Part shown: positions 42,873 to 51,039 of the stretch, piece by piece
How the letters are laid out: each line of letters starts with the position of its first letter
Numbering within the stretch: position 1 is the first letter of the stretch
Assembly: GCA_038233215.1 (NCBI GenBank)
Contig: JBBSML010000009.1
Span: forward strand, 25,178-89,177
Origin: JACDBZ01 sp038233215
GTDB taxonomy: Bacteria > Chloroflexota > Limnocylindria > QHBO01
Reading direction: 5' to 3'
Length of the DNA: 64,000 nt
Notes under the pieces: model-generated
Databases searched by the model: none
Seen by the model: only the letters and a program-made list of their open reading frames with translations
Told to the model about the DNA's origin: nothing
Position numbers and translations under genes: made by a program

Positions 42873-43886
42873 GTGAACGACTCCAGGTCCAAGACCGTAT
42901 GCTCGGCAGACACAGGACTCGGAGAGCTCTTGACCGATCCCCATGGCGGCGCGCGACTGTGGCGAAGCTTGCGCGAAGAAGTTGCACGGGCCGTCGTCGG
43001 TGCGGAGGGCTCGCTGCGCCTCCTGACCGTGGCCCTCCTCGCCGAGGGTCACGCGCTGCTCGAGGATGTCCCCGGCGTGGGCAAGACGCTCGTCGCCCGG
43101 GCGTTTGCACGAGCGCTCGGCCTCGACTTCGGGCGCGTGCAGGGGACGCCCGACCTGCTGCCGTCTGACGTCACCGGCTCCAGCATCCTCGCCGATGGCG
43201 CGTTCCGTTTCATAGCCGGACCGATTTTCACGAACGTCCTGCTGGTCGACGAGATCAACCGGGCGACTCCCCGAACGCAGTCGGCGCTGCTCGAGGCGAT
43301 GCAGGAGCGCCAGGTGAGCGTCGACGGCGAGACGCGCCCGATTCCCGCGCCCTTCGTCGTGCTGGCCACACAGAACCCGGTGGAGCTCGAGGGCACCTTC
43401 GCCCTCCCCGAGGCGCAGCTGGATCGGTTCCTGGTCCGCATCGTGCTCGGCTATCCGGACGAGGCCGATGAGCGCGCCATCGCGCGCCGGTACCGAGCGA
43501 CGGACGAGCCACTCGACGCCGTGCGGGCGGTGATTGATCGCGCCGAGCTGGCACTCCTTCGCGATGCGACCCGTCAGATAGCGGTCAGCGACGAGGTCGA
43601 GGCGTACCTCGTGCGCATCGTTCGCGCCACCAGGGAGCATGCCGACCTTCAGCTCGGTGCCAGCCCGCGCGCCAGCGTTGCGCTCTATCGCGCGGCCCAG
43701 GCGCTGGCGTACATCGACGGCCGCGATTTCGTGCTCCCCGACGACGTGTCGGCCCTGGCCGACGCCGTGCTGACGCATCGGCTGGTCGTGGACATCGATC
43801 GCGAGCTGCGCGGAGCCACCGCGGGCGACGTCATCCGCGAAGTGCTCGCGACGGTGCCGGTCGGAGTCGGCGCGGACGTGAGCTGA
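42873..43886 (+). CDS. MoxR-family AAA+ ATPase
   Basis: A roughly 337-residue AAA+ ATPase of the MoxR family. Walker A is EDVPGVGKT, Walker B is LLVDEINRATP, and sensor 1 is in VLATQNPVELEGTF; the C-terminal lid domain has ASPRASVALYRAAQALA. MoxR proteins act as chaperones that help mature metal- or VWA-domain partners together with a DUF58 protein, which is encoded next. Start is uncertain: GTG 42873 gives a 20-residue leader, while TTG 42930 follows GGAGAG closely. The gene heads a three-gene operon with DUF58 and DUF4129 proteins. Confidence 0.92.
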   Translation: MNDSRSKTVCSADTGLGELLTDPHGGARLWRSLREEVARAVVGAEGSLRLLTVALLAEGHALLEDVPGVGKTLVARAFARALGLDFGRVQGTPDLLPSDVTGSSILADGAFRFIAGPIFTNVLLVDEINRATPRTQSALLEAMQERQVSVDGETRPIPAPFVVLATQNPVELEGTFALPEAQLDRFLVRIVLGYPDEADERAIARRYRATDEPLDAVRAVIDRAELALLRDATRQIAVSDEVEAYLVRIVRATREHADLQLGASPRASVALYRAAQALAYIDGRDFVLPDDVSALADAVLTHRLVVDIDRELRGATAGDVIREVLATVPVGVGADVS

Positions 43887-43896
43887 GGCAGCGGCC

Positions 43897-45129
43897 GTGA
43901 ACGGTTGGAGCCTGATCGGGCTCGCGATGGTGATCGCCGGTGCCCTGCTCGGCGCGCCCGGGCTCCTGCTGATCGGTGGGCTCACGCTGCTGTCGCGCTG
44001 GCTGACGACGCTCTGGTCGCGCTACGGGCTTCGCTCGATCGGATATGAACGGCGCATCGGCACGGAGCGAGCGGTGTGGGGTGACCAGGTCCCGCTGGAC
44101 ATCGAAGTCTGGAACCGCAAGCTGCTGCCGGTGCCGCTCCTGACCGCTGACGATCACGTGACCGATACCCTGCGCGTCACCGGGAGGACGCTCGTGGCCA
44201 GCGAGCGACCGGGCCAGAGCGTCCTCCAGAATTCATGGTCACTTCTCTGGTACGAGCGCGTCGTCCGGCACCTGGTCATCGACGCCCGACGCCGTGGCAC
44301 GTTCACGTTCGGGCCGATCAGGCTGACGGTCAGCGATCTGTTCGAGCGGGGCACCAACAACGAGGATCGCGAGCTGCCGGCAGAGCTGCTCGTCCGACCG
44401 CGCACCGTGCCGGTCCGTGCACCACACACCGCGCAGGCGCCACTCGGAACAGCGAAAAGCCGTGCCAGCCTGTTCACTGATCCGTCCCGGTTCGCGGGCG
44501 TTCGTCGCTACGAGCCCGGTGACCCGATGCGTCGCATCCACTGGCGCGCCACCGCCCGTCTCGGCGAGCCGGTGAGCCGTCGCTACGAGCCGGTCCACGA
44601 GCGACAGGTCCTGCTCGCGGTCGATCTCCAGACCGTTCCGGGCCCCTACTGGCTGATGCTCTTCGACGACGACCAGGTCGAAGCCCTGTGCGTCGCGGCG
44701 GCCTCGCTCGCACGGCGCATGCTGCGCACCGATACGGCATGCGGCCTGCTCGTCGGAGCACAGCTCGCCGGAGGCCGCCGTTGGGCCTATTTGCCGCCAT
44801 CGGCCGCGGCCAGCCAGTTAGGCCGTATCGAGGACATCCTCGCACGCGTGCAGCCGATCCTGTCGCTTCCGTTCGAGCGGCTGCTGAGCGTGGTTCCGAA
44901 GCGGCTCGCGCCCGGGGGCACCATCGTGAGCATGGGCGCACGAGATCCCGAGCCATATACCGATCGCCTTCGCCGGCTGTCGCGCAGCGGATACGCCGTC
45001 ACACATCTGACCTTCGGACCCGACCGCGAGGTTCATCGGTCGCAGATGGCCGCCCTCGGCGTCCAGGCCCGCGTAGCCGAGCTCGACCCGAACTGGAGGG
45101 AGGCGGATGCGCTCGTCCTGGCGGGCTGA
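43897..45129 (+). CDS. DUF58 domain protein
   Basis: A 410-residue protein with two N-terminal hydrophobic segments (residues 5-35), an Ig-like extracytoplasmic part (LDIEVWNRKLLPVPLLTADD) and the cytosolic DUF58 signature FAGVRRYEPGDPMRRIHW followed by RATARLGEPVSRRYE. The C-terminal domain is VWA-like. DUF58 proteins work with MoxR ATPases in the assembly or control of envelope complexes. GTG 43897 is the start, ten bases after the MoxR stop. The next gene overlaps its 3' end by 23 bases. Confidence 0.92.
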   Translation: MNGWSLIGLAMVIAGALLGAPGLLLIGGLTLLSRWLTTLWSRYGLRSIGYERRIGTERAVWGDQVPLDIEVWNRKLLPVPLLTADDHVTDTLRVTGRTLVASERPGQSVLQNSWSLLWYERVVRHLVIDARRRGTFTFGPIRLTVSDLFERGTNNEDRELPAELLVRPRTVPVRAPHTAQAPLGTAKSRASLFTDPSRFAGVRRYEPGDPMRRIHWRATARLGEPVSRRYEPVHERQVLLAVDLQTVPGPYWLMLFDDDQVEALCVAAASLARRMLRTDTACGLLVGAQLAGGRRWAYLPPSAAASQLGRIEDILARVQPILSLPFERLLSVVPKRLAPGGTIVSMGARDPEPYTDRLRRLSRSGYAVTHLTFGPDREVHRSQMAALGVQARVAELDPNWREADALVLAG

Positions 45130-46450
45130 CCGCACCATCGGCTGGCTCCTGCCCGTGCTGGCGATCCTCGCCGAGGGAGCCTGGCTGACGGTCGTCTATG
45201 TCGCCGTCGAGACCGCCATCGACGGGCGGGTCCCGATTCTGGGGACGTTCGAGCTTGCGGCGGTCGCCGGACTTGCGGCCGTCGCCGTTCGACGCGGGCT
45301 GCTGCGCCCGGACGATAACCCGGTCACCTTTTTCGGCGTGCTGATCGGGATCGGCGCGGTGGGCTGGCTCTGGGATGACGGCGCGCGGTCCCTGGTGCTG
45401 GAGGGCGACCTCCCGGCCGCGATCGGGCTCCATCCCGGCGGCTGGCTGCTGCTGGTGGCCGCCATGCGCGGCGTGGGTCGGGGAATCGAGATCGACGATC
45501 GGGCGCTCACCCGCCTCGTGCTCCTCGGCGTGCCAGGCCTCGCCGTCCCGTGGATCCTCGGACAACTTGCCGTGGGTGATCTGCGGCCGGTCTTCATCGA
45601 GCAGGCCTTCGTGGCCAGCCTGACGTTCGTCTCAGCCGGGTTCATGGCCGCCGGACTAGCTCGTCTCCAGGAGATCGGACGCGAGACCGGCGTCGACTGG
45701 CGCACGAACCGATCGTGGCTGGGCACCGTGCTGGGCGTGCTGGCCATCGTCCTTGCCATCGGGGTGCCAGCCGCCTCGCTGCTCGGTCTGCCGGTGGACG
45801 CCGTGACGCGCGGGCTCATCGGCCCCGTGCTCAGCCTGGTCGGATACCTCCTGCTGGCGGGCGCGTTCGTGGCGGCCATCCTGTCCGCTGCGCTCTATGA
45901 GGCATTGAGCCGGCTCGGCTTCACGCTCCCCGGGCCGCTGACGCCGCAGGAGATCGGTCAGCTGCCCGAGATCCGCGAATACACGATCGAGCAGCTCCAG
46001 GGACCGATCATGACCGTCGTCATTCTCTGGGCAGGCATCCTGCTTCTCGCCGTGATCGTGCTCCGAACCTGGGTCCGCAGACGTGCCCACGGAAGGCCAC
46101 GCGGCGGCGGTGATGAGCGATCGTTCAGCATTCCGCAGGGCGCCTTCCGAATGGAGATGCCTCGGTTTGGTCGAGCCGCACGGCGCCGTTGGAAGGGGAC
46201 GCCGACGGACGCGGTGAGCGCCTATCTCGCGGCACTGGACCTCCTGGCGCGACATGACCCCGCGCGCACCCGCCGCGAAACCGAGTCGCCGCACGACCAT
46301 GCCGCCCGGATCGGCCTCTCAGACATCGGTGTCCTGCAGGCCGATTACGCGCTTACCCGCTATGGCGGTCGTCGCCTGACCGTTGCCGAGAACCGTCGAG
46401 GGATCGCTCGCTGGCGCCGCCTGCGTGGCCGTCTTCGCCGAGACGCATGA
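45107..46450 (+). CDS. Multi-pass membrane protein with C-terminal DUF4129-like domain
   Basis: A 447-residue protein with nine or ten hydrophobic segments up to about residue 325 and a cytosolic DUF4129-like C terminus (TPTDAVSAYLAALDLLARHD, ESPHDHAARIG, YALTRYGGRRLT). In many MoxR-DUF58 operons this domain is at the end of a transglutaminase-like protein; here no transglutaminase core (Cys-His-Asp) is visible, so the enzyme part is absent or encoded elsewhere. It overlaps the DUF58 gene by 23 bases, indicating coupled translation. Confidence 0.75.
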   Translation: MRSSWRADRTIGWLLPVLAILAEGAWLTVVYVAVETAIDGRVPILGTFELAAVAGLAAVAVRRGLLRPDDNPVTFFGVLIGIGAVGWLWDDGARSLVLEGDLPAAIGLHPGGWLLLVAAMRGVGRGIEIDDRALTRLVLLGVPGLAVPWILGQLAVGDLRPVFIEQAFVASLTFVSAGFMAAGLARLQEIGRETGVDWRTNRSWLGTVLGVLAIVLAIGVPAASLLGLPVDAVTRGLIGPVLSLVGYLLLAGAFVAAILSAALYEALSRLGFTLPGPLTPQEIGQLPEIREYTIEQLQGPIMTVVILWAGILLLAVIVLRTWVRRRAHGRPRGGGDERSFSIPQGAFRMEMPRFGRAARRRWKGTPTDAVSAYLAALDLLARHDPARTRRETESPHDHAARIGLSDIGVLQADYALTRYGGRRLTVAENRRGIARWRRLRGRLRRDA

Positions 46451-46503
46451 ATCTCGCCGCACCGAGGAAATCGCACCCTGCCGCGCGCCTCAAGCGCGAG
46501 TCC

Positions 46504-46517
46504 CTCGATAAATCGAG
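46504..46517. promoter_or_regulatory. Palindromic operator-like site upstream of the FAH-family gene
   Basis: CTCGAT-AA-ATCGAG is a perfect palindrome centred 20 bases upstream of the TAGACT box at 46531, i.e. at the -35 position. This placement suits a repressor or activator of the homogentisate operon. Confidence 0.45.
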
Positions 46518-46530
46518 ACGCGACCACCCC

Positions 46531-46536
46531 TAGACT
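46531..46536 (+). promoter_or_regulatory. -10-like box, leaderless type
   Basis: TAGACT, 7 bases before the ATG at 46544, identical to the box in front of hpd. Confidence 0.45.
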
Positions 46537-46543
46537 GGTATCG

Positions 46544-47536
46544 ATGAAAATTGCCCACGTCCGGGAGCAGGTTGCTCCCGCCGGTGCCCCGTGGCGGCTC
46601 GCCGCCGCCCTGGACCCCGATGGCGCCCGCTGGCTCGACCTCGAGGTGGCCCGCCGCGCCCTCGTCGCGACGGAACCCGCCCGCGCCCACAACAGCACGC
46701 TCTTTCGCCAGCGCATCACGACGCTCGACGCGCACCTGGCGGGCGGTATGCGGGTCGACGCGCTGGCCGACCTGCTGGAGGCAGATGCCCAAGAGGAACT
46801 GGACGCATCAGTCCTGCGATTCGGTCCGCCGATCCTGGCGCCGCCCAGCTTTCGCGACTTCTACGCCTTCGAGCGCCACGTGGGGACGATGTGGAAGCGG
46901 CGCGACATGGAGATTCCCGAGGCGTGGTATCGCCTGCCGATCTTCTACTTCAGCAACATTTCGGAGATTCGTGGACCCGGCGATGCGGTGTACGCGCCCC
47001 GCGGTTCGCAGGAGCTGGACTACGAGCTGGAGGTGGCCGCGCTCATCGACACGCCGGTCCGCGATCTCGACGCGGCACGCGGGGAGGAGGCGATCGGCGG
47101 TTACATGATCCTCAACGACTGGAGCGCGCGCGATCTTCAGCGCGACGAATCGACGGTCAGGCTGGGGCCGGCGAAGGGCAAGGACTTCGCCAGCTCCATC
47201 GGTCCATGGCTGGTCACGCCGGACGAGCTTGCCGATGCGCGCAGGGACAAGGGCTACGACCTTGCGATGACCGCCAGCGTCAACGGCGACGAGCTGTCGC
47301 GCGGCAGCTGGTCCGCTCCGCAATTCTCCTTCGGCGAGATGGTCGAGCGAGCCTCCGCGGATGTCCGCCTGCGACCCGGGGATCTCCTTGGATCGGGGAC
47401 GGTGGGCACCGGGTGTCTGCTCGAAATCCGGGACGAAATTCTGAAACGCTACCTGGAGCCCGGTGACACCGTGACGCTCGCAATCGAGCGCCTTGGCAAA
47501 CTGACGGCACCCGTCGTGCAACGGCCAGCTGCATGA
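46544..47536 (+). CDS. Fumarylacetoacetate hydrolase family protein
   Basis: A 330-residue FAH-family hydrolase. The catalytic domain starts near residue 100; metal ligands are in the RGSQELDYELEVAALID segment, and ILNDWSARDLQRDE and the C-terminal GTVGTGCLLE complete the fold. With homogentisate dioxygenase two genes on, the likely reaction is cleavage of fumarylacetoacetate to fumarate and acetoacetate; other FAH folds act as isomerases or decarboxylases. The stop overlaps the ATG of the DinB-fold gene. Palindrome and -10 box upstream suggest a regulated promoter. Confidence 0.88.
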   Translation: MKIAHVREQVAPAGAPWRLAAALDPDGARWLDLEVARRALVATEPARAHNSTLFRQRITTLDAHLAGGMRVDALADLLEADAQEELDASVLRFGPPILAPPSFRDFYAFERHVGTMWKRRDMEIPEAWYRLPIFYFSNISEIRGPGDAVYAPRGSQELDYELEVAALIDTPVRDLDAARGEEAIGGYMILNDWSARDLQRDESTVRLGPAKGKDFASSIGPWLVTPDELADARRDKGYDLAMTASVNGDELSRGSWSAPQFSFGEMVERASADVRLRPGDLLGSGTVGTGCLLEIRDEILKRYLEPGDTVTLAIERLGKLTAPVVQRPAA

Positions 47537-48024
47537 GCGCAGCCGTCGAAGCCCTCCTCGCCCGCCTGGCCGATGCAGAAGGCCGGCTGGTCGAGCATGC
47601 CGCCACCCCCGTCCCCGATCGCCTTACAGAGCCGGATCCCGGCGCAGACGAACGATGGGAGGCCGGACAGGTCTGGGCCCACATCGCCGAGTTCCCGGAC
47701 TACTGGCTTGCGCAGGCGCAGCGCGTGGTCGCCCTGCCCACGCATGAGCCGGTGCCGTTCGGTCGGGTGAAGACGGACGTGGGACGCCTCGAGGCAATCG
47801 AGCGCGATCGCCACACCGATCCCGTCGCACTGCTGCAACGAGTCCGAACGTCGCTTGCCGAGGTCAGCGACGCCGCGCGCGCCCTGCCGCCCGAAGCTTG
47901 GACGCGGCGCGGCCAGCACCCGACCATCGGCGAGATGACGGTTGAACGGCTGATCGAGCGCTTCATCGTGGGGCACCTCGAGGAGCACGCCGATCAGCTC
48001 GATGCTCTCACTCGTCCCAGCTGA
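47533..48024 (+). CDS. DinB/mycothiol-S-transferase-fold protein, candidate maleylacetoacetate isomerase
   Basis: A 163-residue four-helix protein with the DinB-fold histidine set: His50 in QVWAHIAEFPDYW, and His148 and His152 in VGHLEEHADQL. The superfamily includes thiol-dependent enzymes such as mycothiol-dependent maleylpyruvate isomerase. The gene is translationally coupled to the FAH-family gene (ATGA at 47533) and followed by homogentisate dioxygenase, exactly where a maleylacetoacetate isomerase is required; no glutathione-transferase-type MaiA is visible. The isomerase role is inference from position and fold. Confidence 0.75.
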   Translation: MSAAVEALLARLADAEGRLVEHAATPVPDRLTEPDPGADERWEAGQVWAHIAEFPDYWLAQAQRVVALPTHEPVPFGRVKTDVGRLEAIERDRHTDPVALLQRVRTSLAEVSDAARALPPEAWTRRGQHPTIGEMTVERLIERFIVGHLEEHADQLDALTRPS

Positions 48025-48162
48025 GACGAGGCTGTTGGCGCTCGCCGCGGCGCCCAGGACCGCATGGTTGAGTCGCGTGATTGGCATGCTCACATCGTGC
48101 CACTGCGGCCGCGCGGAGCGCCGCCGTACCAGTCCGCCCCGCGTGCGGGGATTCCCGGGCGC

Positions 48163-48168
48163 GATAAT
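48163..48168 (+). promoter_or_regulatory. -10-like box, leaderless type
   Basis: GATAAT, 6 bases before the ATG of hmgA at 48175; the 150-base gap to the previous gene holds no ribosome binding site. Confidence 0.35.
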
Positions 48169-48174
48169 GGGCAC

Positions 48175-49398
48175 ATGTTCTACGTCCAGCGCGGCGACGT
48201 GCCGCACAAGCGCCACACCCAATTCCGTAAGCCCGACGGCGGCCTTTACGCCGAGGAGCTGTTCGGTGTCGAGGGCTTCAGCGGCCGCGCCAGCCTCCTC
48301 TACCACCACACTCCGCCCACCCAGACGCACCAGATCGAAAAAGTGCGCGATGTACTGATCGAGCAAAGCGAGGATGAGGCGTCCGGGCCGCATCGGCATC
48401 GGCTGGTCAATACGAAGGACCTTCCAGCCAGCGGGAACGGACTGACCGGACGCGTCCCGCTGTTCTACAACCCGGACGTGACCTTTGGCGTGGTCCTCCC
48501 CGCAGAGCCGATGGAGCGCTTCTACCGCAACGGCGAAGCCGATGAGATGTACTTCGTCCACAGCGGCACCGGCACCCTCGAAACCAATTTCGGGCCGATC
48601 GACTACGGGCCGGGCGATTACCTGGTGATCCCGATCGGCACGACGTTCCGGCTCGCGCCCGGCAGCGACGATCAGCGGATGTTGTGGGTGGAGTCGCCGT
48701 CGAGCATCGTGCCGCCGAAGCGCTATCGCAACGACTTTGGGCAGCTGCTCGAGCACTCCCCGTTCTGCGAGCGCGATATCCGCCCGCCAGCCGAGATAAC
48801 GCCCTCACTGGACGAGGGTGATTTCGTCATCGAGGTCAAGACGCGCGGGCGGATCACCGCCTATCACTATCGCCACCACCCGTTCGACCTTGTCGGCTGG
48901 GATGGACACCTGTGGCCATTCGCGTTCAATATCGGCGACTTCGAGCCGATCACGGGGCGTGTCCACCAGCCGCCGCCGGTCCACCTCACCTTCCAGCCGC
49001 GCAACTATGTGATCTGCTCGTTCGTCCCGCGCAAGTTCGACTATCACCCGCTCGCCATTCCCGCCCCGTACAACCACAGCAACATCAACAGCGACGAGGT
49101 CATCTACTACGTCGCCGGCAACTTCATGTCGCGCCGCGGAGTGGACATTTCGTCCTTCACCATTCACCCGGCGGGCATTCCGCACGGGCCGCACCCGGGC
49201 TCCGTCGAAGCGAGCATCGGCAAGGAGGCGACCGAGGAGCTGGCGGTCATGATCGACACCTTCCACCCGCTCCACCTCACGCGCCAGGCGTCGGAGCTTG
49301 AGGACGATCGGTATCCGTATTCGTGGATGCCGCCGACAGACGGAGCGGAGCACGCGCGCGAGCTGGCCGAACGCGGCCCGGAGGCTTTTCCCGACTGA
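48175..49398 (+). CDS. hmgA: Homogentisate 1,2-dioxygenase
   Basis: A 407-residue cupin-fold Fe(II) dioxygenase that opens homogentisate to maleylacetoacetate. The N-terminal beta domain contains ADEMYFVHSGTGTLETNFG and GPGDYLVIPIGTTFRL; the C-terminal part has the iron-binding region with NSDEVIYYVAGNF, SFTIHPAGIPHGPHPG and ELAVMIDTFHPL. ATG 48175 is chosen as start; upstream residues in the same frame are not family-like. Fits between FAH-family hydrolase and hpd functionally. A hairpin follows the stop. Confidence 0.95.
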   Translation: MFYVQRGDVPHKRHTQFRKPDGGLYAEELFGVEGFSGRASLLYHHTPPTQTHQIEKVRDVLIEQSEDEASGPHRHRLVNTKDLPASGNGLTGRVPLFYNPDVTFGVVLPAEPMERFYRNGEADEMYFVHSGTGTLETNFGPIDYGPGDYLVIPIGTTFRLAPGSDDQRMLWVESPSSIVPPKRYRNDFGQLLEHSPFCERDIRPPAEITPSLDEGDFVIEVKTRGRITAYHYRHHPFDLVGWDGHLWPFAFNIGDFEPITGRVHQPPPVHLTFQPRNYVICSFVPRKFDYHPLAIPAPYNHSNINSDEVIYYVAGNFMSRRGVDISSFTIHPAGIPHGPHPGSVEASIGKEATEELAVMIDTFHPLHLTRQASELEDDRYPYSWMPPTDGAEHARELAERGPEAFPD

Positions 49399-49418
49399 CG
49401 GAGACAATGCTCCACCCC

Positions 49419-49445
49419 TGTGCCGCCCTATCGGGCAGCGGCACA
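49419..49445 (+). terminator. Hairpin downstream of hmgA
   Basis: TGTGCCG pairs with CGGCACA and the inner CCC with GGG around a TATC loop, with a three-base bulge. It lies 20 bases behind the hmgA stop. No U tract. Confidence 0.42.
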
Positions 49446-49476
49446 CCCAGAGCCGGTTCCCAGCGCCGTGTTGCTC

Positions 49477-49536
49477 GATTTATGAGGCCGCAACGCACGC
49501 GGCCCCGTCATGCTGTGCCTCACGGCCTCATTTATC
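49477..49536. repeat. 60-bp twin-arm element, copy 2
   Basis: Arms GATTTATGAGGC (49477-49488) and GCCTCATTTATC (49525-49536) are separated by exactly 36 bases, as in copy 1 at 33730. The arm consensus over four arms is GATNNATGAGGC. It lies between hmgA and hsp20. Confidence 0.5.
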
Positions 49537-49638
49537 GGCGCAGGACCTGAGCCTCGGGGTGGTGCGCTGCTTGCTGATCATTCATAACGACGATCGGCGC
49601 CGATGCCGTTCGACACTGATCCTGGGAGACTCAACGCC

Positions 49639-50076
49639 ATGACCGATCCGATCGCCGTTCCCATCAACCTGTTCGAGAACGACCGCGAACTGATGGTCGT
49701 GGTGCCCATGCCGGGAGTGGCGCCCGAGGACATCAGCATCGACGTCACCGATGACGGACATCTCACGGTCCGGGCGGCGCAACACGGCGAGGGGCAGGAG
49801 CGTATCGCCTACCTCCTGCGCGAATGGTCCTACGGACCGTACGAGCGCACCATCCAGCTGCCGCGAGCGGTGGACGCGACGCGCGCGAACCTGACATACG
49901 GCAACGGCGTGCTCTCGATCACGCTACCCAAGGCCGATACGATCAGCGCCGGCCAGGTTCTGGTCCAGCGCACCGGCCATACGCGTGGCATGGCGGCCGG
50001 CCATAGCGGTCGGCGTGGGGGAGCGGATGATGATCCGACCCCCGACGATGGCAGCAGCGCGACGACCGTGGTGTGA
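49639..50076 (+). CDS. Hsp20 / alpha-crystallin-like small heat shock protein
   Basis: A 145-residue small chaperone. The alpha-crystallin domain runs from about residue 8 to 100: ELMVVVPMPGVAPEDISIDV, then FERTIQLP-like YERTIQLPRAVD and the closing LTYGNGVLSITLPK, whose GVL is the usual conserved motif. A Gly/Asp-rich tail follows. It binds unfolding proteins without ATP. ATG 49639 with GGGAG at 49624 is preferred over ATG 49603. Its 3' end overlaps the SixA-like gene by four bases. Confidence 0.9.
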   Translation: MTDPIAVPINLFENDRELMVVVPMPGVAPEDISIDVTDDGHLTVRAAQHGEGQERIAYLLREWSYGPYERTIQLPRAVDATRANLTYGNGVLSITLPKADTISAGQVLVQRTGHTRGMAAGHSGRRGGADDDPTPDDGSSATTVV

Positions 50077-50558
50077 TCCTGTATTTCCTCCGCCACGGCA
50101 AGGCCGACTCGCCGCGCGCGATGAATGACGACGCCCGCGAGTTGTCGCGAACGGGAGTCTCCGCGCTTCGTTCCGCCGCGCCGCTCTGGCGTCGGCTCAA
50201 CCTGCGCCCCGACGTCGTGATCAGCTCGCCGTTGACGCGTGCCCTCCAGACGGCCTCTCTCTTGTGCGAGGCGGTCGGAGGCAAGCCAACAACCGATGAT
50301 CACCTGCGACCAGGCGCTTCGTGGGGAGGCATGGCGCGTGCGATGGCCACACGTCCGGACGCTCGTCGCGTGATGTTCGTCGGGCACGAGCCGGACCTCT
50401 CGTCGGTCATCTGCGAGCTCACTGGCGCTGCATCGGTGCGGATGCGCAAGGGTGGCCTGGCGTGCGTCGAGTTCTACGGCGTCCCCGAACCGGGCGGTGG
50501 CGAGATCGCCTGGCTGCTCGACCCCGATCTCTACACCGATGACGACGGAGAAGACTGA
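50073..50558 (+). CDS. sixA: SixA-type phosphohistidine phosphatase
   Basis: A 161-residue histidine phosphatase. The catalytic phospho-His is in FLRHGKAD at the N terminus, SSPLTRALQTA carries the next phosphate-binding Arg, and the second active-site His is in MFVGHEPDLSSV. The small size and lack of other domains fit SixA, which removes phosphate from histidine phosphotransfer domains; a general acid phosphatase is possible. The GTG start overlaps the hsp20 stop. Confidence 0.88.
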   Translation: MILYFLRHGKADSPRAMNDDARELSRTGVSALRSAAPLWRRLNLRPDVVISSPLTRALQTASLLCEAVGGKPTTDDHLRPGASWGGMARAMATRPDARRVMFVGHEPDLSSVICELTGAASVRMRKGGLACVEFYGVPEPGGGEIAWLLDPDLYTDDDGED

Positions 50559-50569
50559 CCGGGGTGCTG

Positions 50570-50575
50570 TAGGCT
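50570..50575 (+). promoter_or_regulatory. -10-like box, leaderless type
   Basis: TAGGCT, 6 bases before the ATG at 50582, only 11 bases behind the sixA stop. Confidence 0.42.
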
Positions 50576-50581
50576 CACCCC

Positions 50582-50989
50582 ATGGCCGACCTTCAGCTCC
50601 ACACGCTCCTGCTGTGCGACTACGCACTGACCGCCCAGGACGGCAAGATCAGCGCGATCGGCGTCTTCAGCCAGATCAACATTGCGCGATTGCCGGCCAC
50701 GCACGGCCGATGCTTCATCGTGGCCATCCTCGAGGCCTCGCCCGGCGCTCACGACCTGACGCTTCAGATGATCAGTCCGACCGGGAAACCGACCCTGCAG
50801 CAGGCTCCGCAGCTCCGGATCGAGGTGCCCGCGAATGCGACCAGCGCGAACATCGTGGCCGATCTCAAGGGCATGCGGATCGCCGAGATCGGGCGACACC
50901 GGATCGAGGTTCGCGCCGGCGACCAACTGCTGGGCAGCAGCCCCTTCCTCGTCAACCTGGTCCTGCGCCAGACGCCGGGCAACGCCTGA
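50582..50989 (+). CDS. DUF6941-like hypothetical protein
   Basis: A 135-residue all-beta protein: LLLCDYALTAQDGKISAIGV near the N terminus, FSQINIARLPATHGRCFIV, then a series of strands ending RIEVRAGDQLLGSSPFLVNL. This resembles the DUF6941 family, which has no known function; members read as an immunoglobulin- or C2-like sandwich. It probably has its own leaderless promoter. The AdaN-Ogt gene follows after 50 bases. Confidence 0.65.
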   Translation: MADLQLHTLLLCDYALTAQDGKISAIGVFSQINIARLPATHGRCFIVAILEASPGAHDLTLQMISPTGKPTLQQAPQLRIEVPANATSANIVADLKGMRIAEIGRHRIEVRAGDQLLGSSPFLVNLVLRQTPGNA

Positions 50990-51039
50990 GCCCCCGACGT
51001 TCAACCTCACGAGACGCCGCTGCGCGTCGTTCCACGCCT

